From Paraburkholderia aromaticivorans (GTDB taxonomy: Bacteria > Pseudomonadota > Gammaproteobacteria > Burkholderiales > Burkholderiaceae), in the NCBI RefSeq assembly GCF_012689525.1, contig NZ_CP051515.1, positions 744,001 through 808,000 of the forward strand: 64,000 bases of DNA, read 5' to 3'. Shown piece after piece: positions 1 to 9,239 of this stretch. The notes below the pieces were generated by a model. The model had not been told where the DNA came from. It ran no database searches and saw only the letters and a program-made list of their open reading frames with translations. Every line of letters begins with the position of its first letter. Within the stretch, counting starts at the first letter, position 1. Both the position numbers and the translations under genes were made by a program.

Positions 1-509
<509 letters not shown>

Positions 510-514
510 TGGGA

Positions 515-1195
515 ATGCGGATTCTGTTGGTGGAAGATGAGCCGAAGACCGGCGCTTATTTGCGAAAAGGCTTATCGGAGGCGGGATACGTCGTTGATTG
601 GGCGGAAGACGGTGTGACGGGCCAGCATCAGGCGGAGACGGAAGACTACGACCTGCTGATTCTCGACGTGATGCTGCCGGGACAGGACGGTTGGACGCTG
701 CTGCAAAACCTTCGCCGCACACGGCCCACGCCCGTGCTGTTTCTCACCGCGCGCGACGACGTGGGGGACCGCGTCAAGGGACTGGAACTCGGCGCCGACG
801 ACTACCTCGCGAAGCCGTTCGACTTCGTCGAGCTGATCGCGCGCGTGAGGTCGATCCTGAGACGCGGCAAGCCGCGCGAATCCGCGTCGCTGAAGGTCGC
901 CGATCTCGAACTGGACCTGACGCGGCGCAAGGCGACCCGGCAGGGCGACGTGATCCTGCTCACCGCCAAGGAATTCACGCTGCTGTGGCTGCTGATGCGT
1001 AAGGAAGGGGAAATCCTGCCGCGCGCGACGATCGCGTCGCAAGTGTGGGACATGAACTTCAACAGCGATACGAACGTGGTCGATTCGGCAATCAGGCGGC
1101 TGCGCTCCAAGATCGACGACGCCTACGAATCCAAGCTCATTCACACCGTGAGAGGCATGGGGTATGTGCTGGAAAACCGGGGCGGCGGCAATTGA
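515..1195 (+). CDS. Heavy-metal two-component response regulator (OmpR/PhoB type, CusR/IrlR-like)
   Basis: A 226-residue DNA-binding response regulator. The N-terminal receiver has the acidic pocket (VEDE), phosphoacceptor Asp51 in LDVMLPG, and the conserved Lys in YLAKPFDF. The C-terminal half is a winged-helix OmpR-type domain ending in [12 protein letters not shown]. The ATG at 515 is chosen because the receiver begins there (MRILLVEDE); an in-frame start further upstream would overlap the pump gene. Its stop overlaps the proposed TTG start of the kinase. By family knowledge it would activate the adjacent metal efflux genes after phosphorylation by the kinase. Confidence 0.93.
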   Translation: MRILLVEDEPKTGAYLRKGLSEAGYVVDWAEDGVTGQHQAETEDYDLLILDVMLPGQDGWTLLQNLRRTRPTPVLFLTARDDVGDRVKGLELGADDYLAKPFDFVELIARVRSILRRGKPRESASLKVADLELDLTRRKATRQGDVILLTAKEFTLLWLLMRKEGEILPRATIASQVWDMNFNSDTNVVDSAIRRLRSKIDDAYESKLIHTVRGMGYVLENRGGGN

Positions 1196-2637
1196 TCGGG
1201 CGCGCGGTGCCACGTACGCTGCGTGCAAGGCTCACGGCTCTCATCATCCTGTCCACGTCGGCGATCCTCGCGCTCAGCGGGCTTGCGCTATATCAGGCGC
1301 TTCGCAGCCGCCTCGAGTCGACCTCGATCGAGCAGATGTCCAGCACGATGGCGGCGTTGCGCACGCATCTGGCGGGGATTCCGACTGTGGAGGGCATTGC
1401 CGGCGATGCGCAGACGTTGATCGACCACCTGCATGGGCATCCGCACATGGCGCTTGCCATCTACGGTACGGCGGGGCAGCGCCTGTTGAGCACCGCGGGG
1501 TTTAAGCCCTCTGCGCCGATTCTCGCAACCGGGGTGAGCGGTTCGCCTGTAGCTCTCACGCGCGCCCGCTCGAATCTTCGATACCTGGCGGAGAGCGCGC
1601 CGCTCAATGGCGGGATTGGACCGCGGGTGCGCGTCGTCGTTCAGTACGATCGAACCAGTGATCAGGCTCTGTTGCACGCATACGTGTATACCGCGCTGGT
1701 CATTGAAGTGTTGGGTGTGCTTCTGGCCGCCGCGTTCGCCTACGGCATCGCCATGCTCGGCCTGCTCCCGCTGCGCAGGCTGGTGGCCCGGGCAGAGGAG
1801 ATGTCGACGAGCGGCCTGGCGCAGCCGCTACCGGAATTGGATGTGTCGTGCGAGTTGAGGGAACTGGAGCAGGCCTTTAACGGCATGCTGGCGCGGCTCG
1901 ACGAATCGTTCACCCGGCTGAGCCAGTTCTCCGCCAATCTCGCGCACGATATGCGCACGCCGCTCACCAATCTGCTTGCCGCTGCTCAGGTGGCGTTGTC
2001 ACAGCGTCGGAGCGCGGAGGACTACCGGGACGTGATCGAGTCGAGCGTGGACGAGTATCAGCGGCTGTCGCGCATGATCGAAGACATGCTTTTCCTCGCG
2101 CGCTCCGATCAGGCTGACGCGCTGCTGTCCTTCCGTTCATTCGACGCGGTCGCGGAAGCCGAACGCGTCGCCGGCTACTACGAGACCGTAGCCGAAGATG
2201 CGCAGGTCAAGATCGAGGTGATGGGCGAGGGCAAGGTGCGGGCCGATCTGCTGCTCTTTCAACGCGCGCTCAGCAACCTGCTGTCGAACGCGCTCGTGCA
2301 GGCGCCGCAAGGCAGCACCATAGCCATCGACTGCAAGGAAGAGCCGGACTCGACCACGCTGAGCGTGTCGGACTCAGGAGCGGGAATCGAAGCTCGCCAT
2401 CTTGAACGCATATTCGAGCGGTTCTATCGTGTGGACCCTGCGCGGCACCGTTCGGCATCGGGCACGGGGCTGGGTCTTGCCATCGTGAAGTCGATCTTGA
2501 ACAGCCATGGAGGACAGTGTGGCTGCGAAAGCCGGCCTCACGTCCGCACCCGTTTCTGGCTGCGCTTTCCCAACCACGGCGGTTCACGTAACGGCATGAC
2601 GACGTCCCCGACACGCGACGCCGTGCGCAAAGCGTGA
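1192..2637 (+). CDS. Heavy-metal sensor histidine kinase (CusS/IrlS-like)
   Basis: A membrane sensor kinase of about 481 residues. There is a transmembrane helix near residues 15-35, a periplasmic sensor region, a second helix near 165-190, a HAMP segment, and a HisKA box with His252 in LAHDMRTPL. The HATPase domain follows, with N-box [15 protein letters not shown] and GTGLGLAI motifs. The start is set at TTG 1192, which overlaps the response regulator stop (TTGA); GTG 1207 is an alternative. An upstream ATG at 1045 is in frame but lies inside the regulator gene and encodes no family sequence. It is the phosphodonor for the preceding regulator. Confidence 0.9.
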   Translation: MIGRAVPRTLRARLTALIILSTSAILALSGLALYQALRSRLESTSIEQMSSTMAALRTHLAGIPTVEGIAGDAQTLIDHLHGHPHMALAIYGTAGQRLLSTAGFKPSAPILATGVSGSPVALTRARSNLRYLAESAPLNGGIGPRVRVVVQYDRTSDQALLHAYVYTALVIEVLGVLLAAAFAYGIAMLGLLPLRRLVARAEEMSTSGLAQPLPELDVSCELRELEQAFNGMLARLDESFTRLSQFSANLAHDMRTPLTNLLAAAQVALSQRRSAEDYRDVIESSVDEYQRLSRMIEDMLFLARSDQADALLSFRSFDAVAEAERVAGYYETVAEDAQVKIEVMGEGKVRADLLLFQRALSNLLSNALVQAPQGSTIAIDCKEEPDSTTLSVSDSGAGIEARHLERIFERFYRVDPARHRSASGTGLGLAIVKSILNSHGGQCGCESRPHVRTRFWLRFPNHGGSRNGMTTSPTRDAVRKA

Positions 2638-2706
2638 GGGCGCCCCGGTCATTGGCAACAGGTGCACGCATGCCGCCGGACATGTTGTTCCCGGCGGCAC
2701 GTGCCG

Positions 2707-2979
2707 TTACTTCGCGGCGAGCTTGTCATGCTGGTCCATTGAAGCCGCCGTTTCGCCGCCATGCGACGAAATTGCGTGCGTCTGCTTGTTGCGGGCAATC
2801 GTGTTGGCGTCTGCCGGGTATCGTGTCTTGCTGGTTGGAATCACGCCATCGTGTTGCGCTTGAACCAATTCCTGTTTCACCTCCGCGCGAGACTTGCCTT
2901 GTGCCTGCGCAACTGGCGAGGCCGCGCCGAATATCGTCAGGACAGCGACGGACAGGGTGAAGAGTCTTGCAGTAGTCAT
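2707..2979 (-). CDS. DUF4148-type small secreted protein
   Basis: A 90-residue protein with a signal peptide (roughly residues 1-28, cut after AQAQ) followed by the DUF4148 pattern SRAEVKQELVQAQHDGVIP...YPADANTIARN. Function is unknown; DUF4148 proteins are numerous in Burkholderiaceae and predicted periplasmic. The start is decided by a strong ribosome site, AGGAGG, about 7 bases upstream of ATG. It points toward the two-component operon (convergent). A second DUF4148 gene lies at 3625, so this neighbourhood carries two paralogues beside metal-response genes. Confidence 0.8.
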   Translation of the reverse strand: MTTARLFTLSVAVLTIFGAASPVAQAQGKSRAEVKQELVQAQHDGVIPTSKTRYPADANTIARNKQTHAISSHGGETAASMDQHDKLAAK

Positions 2980-3212
2980 GTTGAAACCTCCTGTGTGACG
3001 ACCGCCGTTTGGCGATTCGTGAGCCCAGTATGAATCGCAGGTGGTGTGCCATCGTGACCGAAACATGAGAAAAATGTCAGGACATACGGTATCGACGAAA
3101 CGGCAATCGGGCGGCCGCCTGCATGAGATTTTTGTCATATTGGCGTGATGCTGGCAGCGACCTTCGCGGAGCAGGATGGCTCATCTTTTTCCACGAATGA
3201 TGAGGCGGCGAT

Positions 3213-3440
3213 ATGCGCGCGTTACTGCAAAAATCTGCCTTGACGGCGATCCTTGCCGCAAGCCTTGCGGGATGTGCAAGCAGCGGTGGCAAGCCGGCGG
3301 CTTCCGTTAATCCACCGACGTCCACGCATAAGGCGCCGACGGACCTTGCACCAGGCGAGCAGATCGACTACGCCGGCCATCGCTGCGGAAATCCGAATCT
3401 CCATGTGAAGACGCATCTGTGTCTTTTCCCGCGTCGATAG
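3213..3440 (+). CDS. Small putative lipoprotein
   Basis: A 75-residue protein with a lipoprotein signal: basic N-terminus, hydrophobic stretch, and lipobox LAGC near residue 21. The mature part is short, Pro/Thr-rich, and contains two further cysteines near the end (HRCGNPN and HLCLF), which could form a disulfide in the periplasm. No family is recognised. It lies between two DUF4148 genes and diverges from the one at 2707. Confidence 0.6.
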   Translation: MRALLQKSALTAILAASLAGCASSGGKPAASVNPPTSTHKAPTDLAPGEQIDYAGHRCGNPNLHVKTHLCLFPRR

Positions 3441-3624
3441 TGCTGCCTACGTGCCGACCTTCGCTTCGAGATAGGGCGGCCCGGCCGCGGTTTATCCACA
3501 TTTGAGAACAATCCTCTCCACGCACGGCCCTTATTCTCAAGCACCGACCTTTCTAGACTGTCGTCACTGAATTACGAACAGGGCTGTTCGTAGCAGAACA
3601 AAGCGAAGTCTGGAGGTCGTCATC

Positions 3625-3933
3625 ATGAAGTCCCTTATTCAAGCCGTTGTGGTTGCCGCTGCCCTTGCCGCGCCGGTTGCCGTGTTCGCTCAATCGAACT
3701 CGCCTGTCACTCGTGCGCAAGTGCGAGCCGAACTGATCGAACTCGAACAGGCCGGCTATAACCCGGGCCGCGGTGAAGACCCGAACTATCCGGCCGATAT
3801 TCAGGCTGCCGAAGCACGGGTGGCGGCACGGCATGCCGCGACGGGTTTCGGTGGCACCGCGAGCGGTTCGTCGGACGCGGGACGCGCGCCGGTCTCCCGC
3901 TCGGATTGGAATGCGATGTACAACCATCCGTGA
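3625..3933 (+). CDS. DUF4148-type small secreted protein
   Basis: A 102-residue protein. A signal peptide covers about residues 1-22 (cut after VFA), followed by the DUF4148 signature VTRAQVRAELIELEQAGYNP and YPADIQAAEARVAA. It is the second paralogue in this region. A GGAGGT sequence about 7 bases before the ATG supports the start. Predicted periplasmic; function unknown. Confidence 0.82.
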   Translation: MKSLIQAVVVAAALAAPVAVFAQSNSPVTRAQVRAELIELEQAGYNPGRGEDPNYPADIQAAEARVAARHAATGFGGTASGSSDAGRAPVSRSDWNAMYNHP

Positions 3934-3939
3934 TGGAAG

Positions 3940-4368
3940 GTGCGGCGCAAGGCGCCCTGTCAAAGGTGGAGCGCCCGTGAGATCCGGGTATTGCACGAAT
4001 TGCCGCGCGTGCTGGTCGTCGACGACAACGTCGGCGCCGCCGAAGCGCTCGCCACGTATCTCTCCTATGAAGGCGTCGACGCCCGCGCCGCCGACGGCTG
4101 CGAGCAGGCGCTGCGCTGCGTGCGGGACTGGGTGCCCGACGTGGTGGTGCTCGACATCATGATGCCGGAGCGCGACGGCTATGAAACCGCGAGCGCGCTA
4201 CGCAGCTATCTGCCGACGCAGAGTCTGGGCATTGTCGCGTTCACGTCGCTCGACGAGGATCACGTGAAAGAAACCGGCAAGGCACGTCACAATTTCGACG
4301 GCTATTGTCAAAAAGGCACGGCCCCGACGGCGTTGCTCGCGCTGATGCGAAAGCTTTGGCGGGAATAG
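3940..4368 (+). CDS. Stand-alone receiver-domain response regulator
   Basis: A single receiver domain with no output domain: acidic pair in VLVVDDN, phosphoacceptor Asp in VVVLDIMMPERDGYE, the Thr/Ser switch in VAFTS, and the conserved Lys in YCQKG. The start is uncertain. GTG 3940 is the longest choice, but the domain begins only at about TTG 3991 or 4000, and no clear ribosome site separates them. No kinase is adjacent, so the partner is unknown; such proteins act by protein-protein contacts or as phosphate sinks. Confidence 0.78.
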   Translation: MRRKAPCQRWSAREIRVLHELPRVLVVDDNVGAAEALATYLSYEGVDARAADGCEQALRCVRDWVPDVVVLDIMMPERDGYETASALRSYLPTQSLGIVAFTSLDEDHVKETGKARHNFDGYCQKGTAPTALLALMRKLWRE

Positions 4369-4422
4369 AAGCGCGGGATCGCGTCGCGCGCGTCACGTTG
4401 GCGTCAACTTCAAGCCCCAACT

Positions 4423-4752
4423 TCAAGCCGGCTCGCTCTCCACCGGTTCCGCGACGATCTGCTTGAGAATCGCCTCCATCAAGCCCGGAAACCGGGCGTC
4501 CAGGTCCGCGCGCCGCAGCGAATTCTGATGCACGGTGCCGGCCACGCGCGTGCGCACGAGGCCCGCCTCGCGCAGGATCCGGAAGTGATGCGACACGCTC
4601 GACTTCGGACGGCCGCCGTCGAGTTCGCCACAGGTGGCCTCGTCGACCGACGCGAGGCGCCGCACGATCTCCAGGCGGACCGGGTCGCTCAGGGCATGAA
4701 AGAGCCGCCCGAGCGCGAAATCCTCGGCGGTGGGGTGGTTATAAGTGCGCAT
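4423..4752 (-). CDS. ArsR-family transcriptional regulator
   Basis: A 109-residue winged-helix regulator. LFHALSDPVRLEIVRRLAS and the recognition segment KSSVSHHFRILREAGLV are typical of ArsR. The classical metal-binding ELCVCDL box is replaced by ATCGELDGG with a single Cys, so metal sensing is not evident. It is divergent from the Old Yellow Enzyme gene at 4840, with about 90 bp between them, and probably represses that gene and itself. Confidence 0.85.
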   Translation of the reverse strand: MRTYNHPTAEDFALGRLFHALSDPVRLEIVRRLASVDEATCGELDGGRPKSSVSHHFRILREAGLVRTRVAGTVHQNSLRRADLDARFPGLMEAILKQIVAEPVESEPA

Positions 4753-4839
4753 CCTGCAAATGATAAAGGTTTCTGCGATACTTCGTTATTCGATGTTTAT
4801 CGAACTACCGTACAAGCAAGTCCAGAGGAGTTTAGCCTG

Positions 4840-5937
4840 ATGTCCGCATTGTTCCAGCCCTACAAGCTCAAAGACGTTTCCCTGCGCAACCGGATCGCCA
4901 TTCCGCCGATGTGCCAGTACACCGCCGAAGACGGCCTGGTCAACGACTGGCACCGCATCCATCTGGCCGGTCTGGCGCGCGGCGGCGCGGGGCTGGTGAT
5001 CGTCGAGGCGACGGCCGTGTCGCCTGAAGGCCGCATCACGCCGGGCTGCGCCGGCATCTGGACGGACGAGCAGGCGCAGGCCTTCGCGCCGGTCGTGGCC
5101 TCAATCAAGGCTGCCGGCTCGGTGCCGGGCATCCAGATCGGCCACGCGGGCCGTAAAGCCAGCGCCAACCGTCCGTGGGAAGGCGACGATCACATCGCCG
5201 ACGACGACAGCCGCGGCTGGCAAACCATCGCGCCGTCGGCGATCGCGTTCGGCGGCAATCTGCCGAAGGTGCCGAAAGCCATGACGCTCGACGACATCGC
5301 GCGCGTTCGCGAAGATTTCGTCGCCGCCGCGAAGCGTGCGCGTGACGCGGGCTTCGAATGGCTCGAACTGCATTTCGCGCATGGCTATCTCGGCCAGAGC
5401 TTCTTCTCGACGCACTCCAACCAGCGCGACGACGCCTACGGCGGCAACCTGAAGAACCGCAGCCGCTTCATGCTCGAAACGCTGGCGGCGGTGCGTAAGG
5501 TGTGGCCGGAGCATCTGCCGTTGACGGCGCGTTTCGGCGTGATCGAGTACGACGGCCGCGACGAGGAAACCCTGGTCGAATCGATCGAACTGGCGAAGAA
5601 TTTCAAGCGCGAAGGCCTCGACATGCTGAGCGTCAGCGTCGGCTTCTCCACGCCGACGGCGGCGATTCCGTGGGCGCCGGCGTTTCTCGCGCCGATCGCC
5701 GAGCGCGTGCGCCGCGAGGCTGGGATTCCGGTTTCGTCGGCGTGGGGTATCGACACGCCGGAACTGGCGGACCGTTCGGTGAAGGACGGGCAACTGGATC
5801 TGGTGATGGTCGGCCGCGCGCATCTGGCCGATCCGCACTGGCCGTATCATGCGGCGAAAAAGCTCGGCATCGAGCGTCCGTCGTGGACGTTGCCGGCGCC
5901 GTACGCGCATTGGCTGGAACGCTATAAGGTCGCTTAA
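4840..5937 (+). CDS. NADH:flavin oxidoreductase, Old Yellow Enzyme family (YqjM/XenA-type)
   Basis: A 365-residue FMN-dependent ene-reductase. It starts LFQPYKLKDVSLRNRIAIPPM with Cys25 in the MCQY segment, the redox-tuning cysteine position of the YqjM/XenA subgroup. It also contains HFAHGYLGQSFFS followed by SNQRDDAYGG and the late VGRAHLADPHW flavin-phosphate motif. The ATG at 4840 follows AGAGGAG closely. Known relatives reduce activated C=C bonds in enals, enones and nitro compounds using NAD(P)H; the natural substrate is unknown. The divergent ArsR gene suggests induction by an electrophile or oxidant. Confidence 0.92.
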   Translation: MSALFQPYKLKDVSLRNRIAIPPMCQYTAEDGLVNDWHRIHLAGLARGGAGLVIVEATAVSPEGRITPGCAGIWTDEQAQAFAPVVASIKAAGSVPGIQIGHAGRKASANRPWEGDDHIADDDSRGWQTIAPSAIAFGGNLPKVPKAMTLDDIARVREDFVAAAKRARDAGFEWLELHFAHGYLGQSFFSTHSNQRDDAYGGNLKNRSRFMLETLAAVRKVWPEHLPLTARFGVIEYDGRDEETLVESIELAKNFKREGLDMLSVSVGFSTPTAAIPWAPAFLAPIAERVRREAGIPVSSAWGIDTPELADRSVKDGQLDLVMVGRAHLADPHWPYHAAKKLGIERPSWTLPAPYAHWLERYKVA

Positions 5938-6072
5938 GCGCCTGAGTTTTCGCGTCGAGTTGGTGGTGCCAATCGTGTCGCCTGCTCCGCCGCTTTATGC
6001 GCCGGGGCGGGCGGTACATTTCATTTCGGCCTCCACGCGAGCGCCCGGCGCCTCGTGCACCAACACGCGCTC

Positions 6073-6186
6073 GATCGACTGCAGCGCCCGCAGCAGTTCG
6101 CGCCGAGTGCTCTGCCCTTCGGCGCCGCGTCTCCAATCGCTACACCGATTGCAGCGCTCGCAGCATCTCATGCCCGAGCGCTCTGC
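6073..6186. repeat. Imperfect direct repeat (two ~44-bp copies) at the 3' end of the FAD oxidoreductase gene
   Basis: Positions 6143-6186 encode the last residues of the oxidoreductase (GRALGHEMLRALQSV). Positions 6073-6116, just beyond its stop, carry a similar block with the same order of bases, differing at a few sites and by one indel. The two copies are about 70 bp apart. The second copy lies outside the reading frame, so it looks like a decayed tandem duplication of the gene end. Confidence 0.55.
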
Positions 6187-7147
6187 CACTCAGCCACGCG
6201 CCTTCCACTCGTCCACCGTTCAGCCAGTCGCCGCACAGACCCAGGCCATCGACGTCGCGCCATACATAACCCGGCGCGGGATCGCCGTCCGGTGCGACAT
6301 CCGCGTGACGCCAGCGGTGCGCGGTCCACGCCGCCGGCCTCGGTCCGCCGCAACGCTGGAAGGCTTCCAGCATGGCGGCCGCCACCTGCTCGGCCGGCGT
6401 GTCAAGGTGTGCTTCGCTCCACTCCGCCGTCGCGTGCAGCAGCCAGGTTTCCGGACCGCCGCGGCCGGGCTTGCTGCTGTCGCGCGCCATCCAGCGAAGC
6501 GGCCCGTGATTGACGAAGGCGGCGTCGAACGCCAGCGGCACACGACCGTCGAAGCGCAGCATCAGCGCCCAGCACGCGCGCATCACCGTGCTGCGTGCCA
6601 TCATCGCGAGCTCGGGCGCCGGCGCGTGCAGCAGCGGCGCGACTTGCGGCGCCGGCATGGCGAGCACGACCGCATCGAATTTGTCGTCGATGGCGCCGTG
6701 CTCAGCCGACCAGAGCTGCCAGCCTTGCGGCTCGCACTGCACTTTCTCGATCGTGCACCGAGTGGTGAGCGGCAGCGTCTCGGCGAGGAGCCGCGCCGGC
6801 GCGCTCATGCGCGGCGTGCCGACGAAGCGCTCGATACGCGTGGTGTGCGCCGTCGAACCGGGCGCGCCCAGCACGGCGAGGCGCGCGGGCCATGCCGCCG
6901 CCGCGCCGGCTTTCTGCCAGCGCGCGACTTCGGCCCGAAACGCGCGGTCGCGGGCGGTGAAATATTGCGCGCCGTGGTCGCACTGCCAGTCGCCGTCGCG
7001 CCGCGCGCTCATGCGGCCGGCCGGCCCGCGGCTGCGGTCGAACAGGCGCAGCCGGCAACCGGCCGCGCGCAGGGTCGTGGCGCATGACAGACCGGCAATG
7101 CCTGCGCCGACGACCGCGATGCGGGGGCGGGAGTCAGAAGTCTTCAC
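6140..7147 (-). CDS. FAD-dependent NAD(P)-binding oxidoreductase (renalase/amine oxidase-like)
   Basis: A 335-residue flavoprotein. The N-terminal Rossmann motif is IAVVGAGIAGLSCATTLRAAG, followed by an acidic residue in RLFDRSRGPAGRMSARR and a CDHGAQYFTAR segment typical of renalase-like proteins. A C-terminal FAD contact occurs in GLGLCGDWLNGGRVEGAWLSG. The start is taken as GTG 7147, shortly before the Rossmann motif. An upstream ATG at 7216 would add 23 residues unlike the family. It is divergent from the MerR gene at 7385. Substrate is unknown. Confidence 0.85.
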   Translation of the reverse strand: MKTSDSRPRIAVVGAGIAGLSCATTLRAAGCRLRLFDRSRGPAGRMSARRDGDWQCDHGAQYFTARDRAFRAEVARWQKAGAAAAWPARLAVLGAPGSTAHTTRIERFVGTPRMSAPARLLAETLPLTTRCTIEKVQCEPQGWQLWSAEHGAIDDKFDAVVLAMPAPQVAPLLHAPAPELAMMARSTVMRACWALMLRFDGRVPLAFDAAFVNHGPLRWMARDSSKPGRGGPETWLLHATAEWSEAHLDTPAEQVAAAMLEAFQRCGGPRPAAWTAHRWRHADVAPDGDPAPGYVWRDVDGLGLCGDWLNGGRVEGAWLSGRALGHEMLRALQSV

Positions 7148-7384
7148 GATGCATTGACCTAGGTGGCTGGAATGGCTGTCCGGCGTCGGACGGGGTGGCC
7201 GCTGGCCGCGCCGCACGGGCGTCCTGGGGAGTCTTCGGGCCGCGGAGTTGAACGGTGGGAGTGACGTTAAAAATCATAGTGCATCAAAAATACCGTTTCA
7301 ATGATGGATTGTGAGTCGCTAAATCGTTTCGTATCGTCGGAAATGCAGTATGCTTGAATCGAAAACTGAATCACTTAGGGTTTC

Positions 7385-8416
7385 ATGATGACTTCGTATG
7401 ACGAGCAACAACCGGCTCAACAGGGCTACAGAAGCGGCGAGGCGGCGCGCCTGGCCAAGATGCCGGTCACGACCTTGCGAATCTGGGAGCGCCGTTACGG
7501 CGTGGTCGGGCCGGCCAAAACCGCGTCAGGCCAGCGTCTCTACACAGAAGACGACGTCAGGCGACTCAGTTTGATCAAACTGCTGGTGAGCCGCGGCCAC
7601 GCGATCGGTGCCATCGCGCGGCTGGATCGCGAGCAATTGCAGTTTCTGGCCGCGCGCAGCGGACGCGAAAGCGGCGGCGCGGCTGACCTGCCGCTGGTCG
7701 AGTCCGTCGATCTCCGTCTCGCCCTGGTCGGCGGCAGCCTTGCGCAGCGTTTTCGGGCGTCGGGCGTCGATCTGCGGCCCTATGGCGTGAACGAACTGAT
7801 CACGTTTGCCGATCTCTCCATCGCCGAGGCCGGCAGCGGCACGAGCGGAGAACGCGGCGCGCCGATCGACGCCTTGCTGGTCAGCGTCGACTCACTGCAA
7901 GAGGACATCGCGTCGCAGATCATCGCGCTCGGCGACGCAGTCCGCGCGAAAGCGATCGCGGTCGTCTACAGCTTCGGCACCGGCCCGGCGGCGGAGATTC
8001 TGCGCGTGGCCGGCGTGCGTCTTTATCGCGAGCCCGACAGCCGGACGGAATTCCGTCAGATGCTCGGCGACCTGTGCGAACGCGTCCGCATTCAGGAACG
8101 CATCGGCGACGACGCCGTGTGGTCGCGCGTGCGCCGTCGCTACGACGACCGCGAACTGGAAGTTATTGCCAGCCGCTCTTCGACGATCGCGTGCGAATGT
8201 CCGCGCCACCTGGCGGAGCTGGTCATGAAGCTCTCGGCGTTCGAACGCTACAGCGACGCGTGCACGTCGCGCTCGGCGCAGGACGCCGCGCTGCACCGCT
8301 ATCTGGGCGACGTCAGCAACCGGGCTTGCGCGATGGTCGAGGCGGCGCTCGAGCGCGTCGCGCGGGAAGAGGGCTGGTTCGCCGGACCGCAGTCGCCGCA
8401 GGCCGGTCAGGAATAA
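7385..8416 (+). CDS. MerR-family transcriptional regulator with long C-terminal domain
   Basis: A 343-residue regulator. Residues about 15-80 form the MerR helix-turn-helix (YRSGEAARLAKMPVTTLRIWERRYGVV...GQRLYTEDDVRRL). The rest is a large sensor region with an alternating beta/alpha pattern similar to a cobalamin-binding-type fold, but without an obvious DxHxxG motif. Near residues 265-275 there is a CECPRH segment that could bind metal or a cofactor. It is divergent from the flavoprotein gene and followed after 29 bp by the ECF sigma factor gene, which suggests a shared regulatory circuit. Confidence 0.85.
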   Translation: MMTSYDEQQPAQQGYRSGEAARLAKMPVTTLRIWERRYGVVGPAKTASGQRLYTEDDVRRLSLIKLLVSRGHAIGAIARLDREQLQFLAARSGRESGGAADLPLVESVDLRLALVGGSLAQRFRASGVDLRPYGVNELITFADLSIAEAGSGTSGERGAPIDALLVSVDSLQEDIASQIIALGDAVRAKAIAVVYSFGTGPAAEILRVAGVRLYREPDSRTEFRQMLGDLCERVRIQERIGDDAVWSRVRRRYDDRELEVIASRSSTIACECPRHLAELVMKLSAFERYSDACTSRSAQDAALHRYLGDVSNRACAMVEAALERVAREEGWFAGPQSPQAGQE

Positions 8417-8445
8417 CACGCGCGCACCGTCTCGGAGGATGTGCA

Positions 8446-9069
8446 ATGTCACATGATGCTTCGACCGACGCGACCATCAGCGCGTCCGCACTGGATCAGA
8501 AGAGCGCGTATCTCGCGGCGCTGCTCGAGCGCGTTTCAAGGCACGAGGCCGGCGCGTTCGAAGCGCTGTACCGGGCGTCGGCGCCGTCGCTGTTCGGCCT
8601 CGCGGTGCGCGTCACCCGCACCAGCGAATCGGCCGAAGAAGTGGTGCAGGACGGCTTCATCAAGATCTGGCGCTTCGCCGGTTCGTACGACCCGGGCAAG
8701 GCTTCGCCGTCCACGTGGATGTCGACCATCGTGAAGAACCAGGCGCTCGATTATTTGCGGCGCAATCCGTACTCGGGCGTGTATATCGACGACCTGGACG
8801 AGCGCATCGCCGCGAGCGACGCCGACGTGAACTTCTGGCAGGAGTTCGCGCTGGACGCCGAACGTCTGTCCTCCTATCTCGGCCGGTTGGCTCCGGTTCA
8901 GCGTCAGGCGATCGCGCTCGCCTATTTCCGGGGCCAGTCGCAATCGGAGATCGCGCATACGCTCGATGCACCGGTCGGCACGGTCAAGAGCTGGATCAGC
9001 CGTGGACTGGAGTCGCTACGCGCCATGGCCGACGCACGACCTGCGCCGCATCACGGCGGCCTTTACTGA
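8446..9069 (+). CDS. ECF-type RNA polymerase sigma factor
   Basis: A 207-residue sigma-70 family factor. Region 2 is recognisable around FEALYRASAPSLFGLAVRVT...VVQDGFIKIWRFAGSYDPGKASPSTWMSTI. Region 4 carries the helix-turn-helix APVQRQAIALAYFRGQSQSEIAHTL followed by PVGTVKSWISRGL. ATG 8446 is preceded by GGAGG with good spacing. It lies 29 bp behind the MerR gene and is probably co-transcribed. No anti-sigma factor gene follows; the next gene is a RibD-domain reductase after 170 bp. Closest in feel to SigK-like ECF factors. Confidence 0.9.
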   Translation: MSHDASTDATISASALDQKSAYLAALLERVSRHEAGAFEALYRASAPSLFGLAVRVTRTSESAEEVVQDGFIKIWRFAGSYDPGKASPSTWMSTIVKNQALDYLRRNPYSGVYIDDLDERIAASDADVNFWQEFALDAERLSSYLGRLAPVQRQAIALAYFRGQSQSEIAHTLDAPVGTVKSWISRGLESLRAMADARPAPHHGGLY

Positions 9070-9239
9070 TCCGCCGGTCGCGCCGCGCTTTCGCTGCGGC
9101 TTGTCTCGCATAGTCACGGATAAATTGCGCGCTTGCCGCGCGACCGAGTTCACGCGCATTGCCAGGAAGGAATCATCGCGGTTGCGGAACGGCCCTTGCT
9201 GCAAGGTCTTTTCATTGACCTGACACGGAGGCTTGACGC

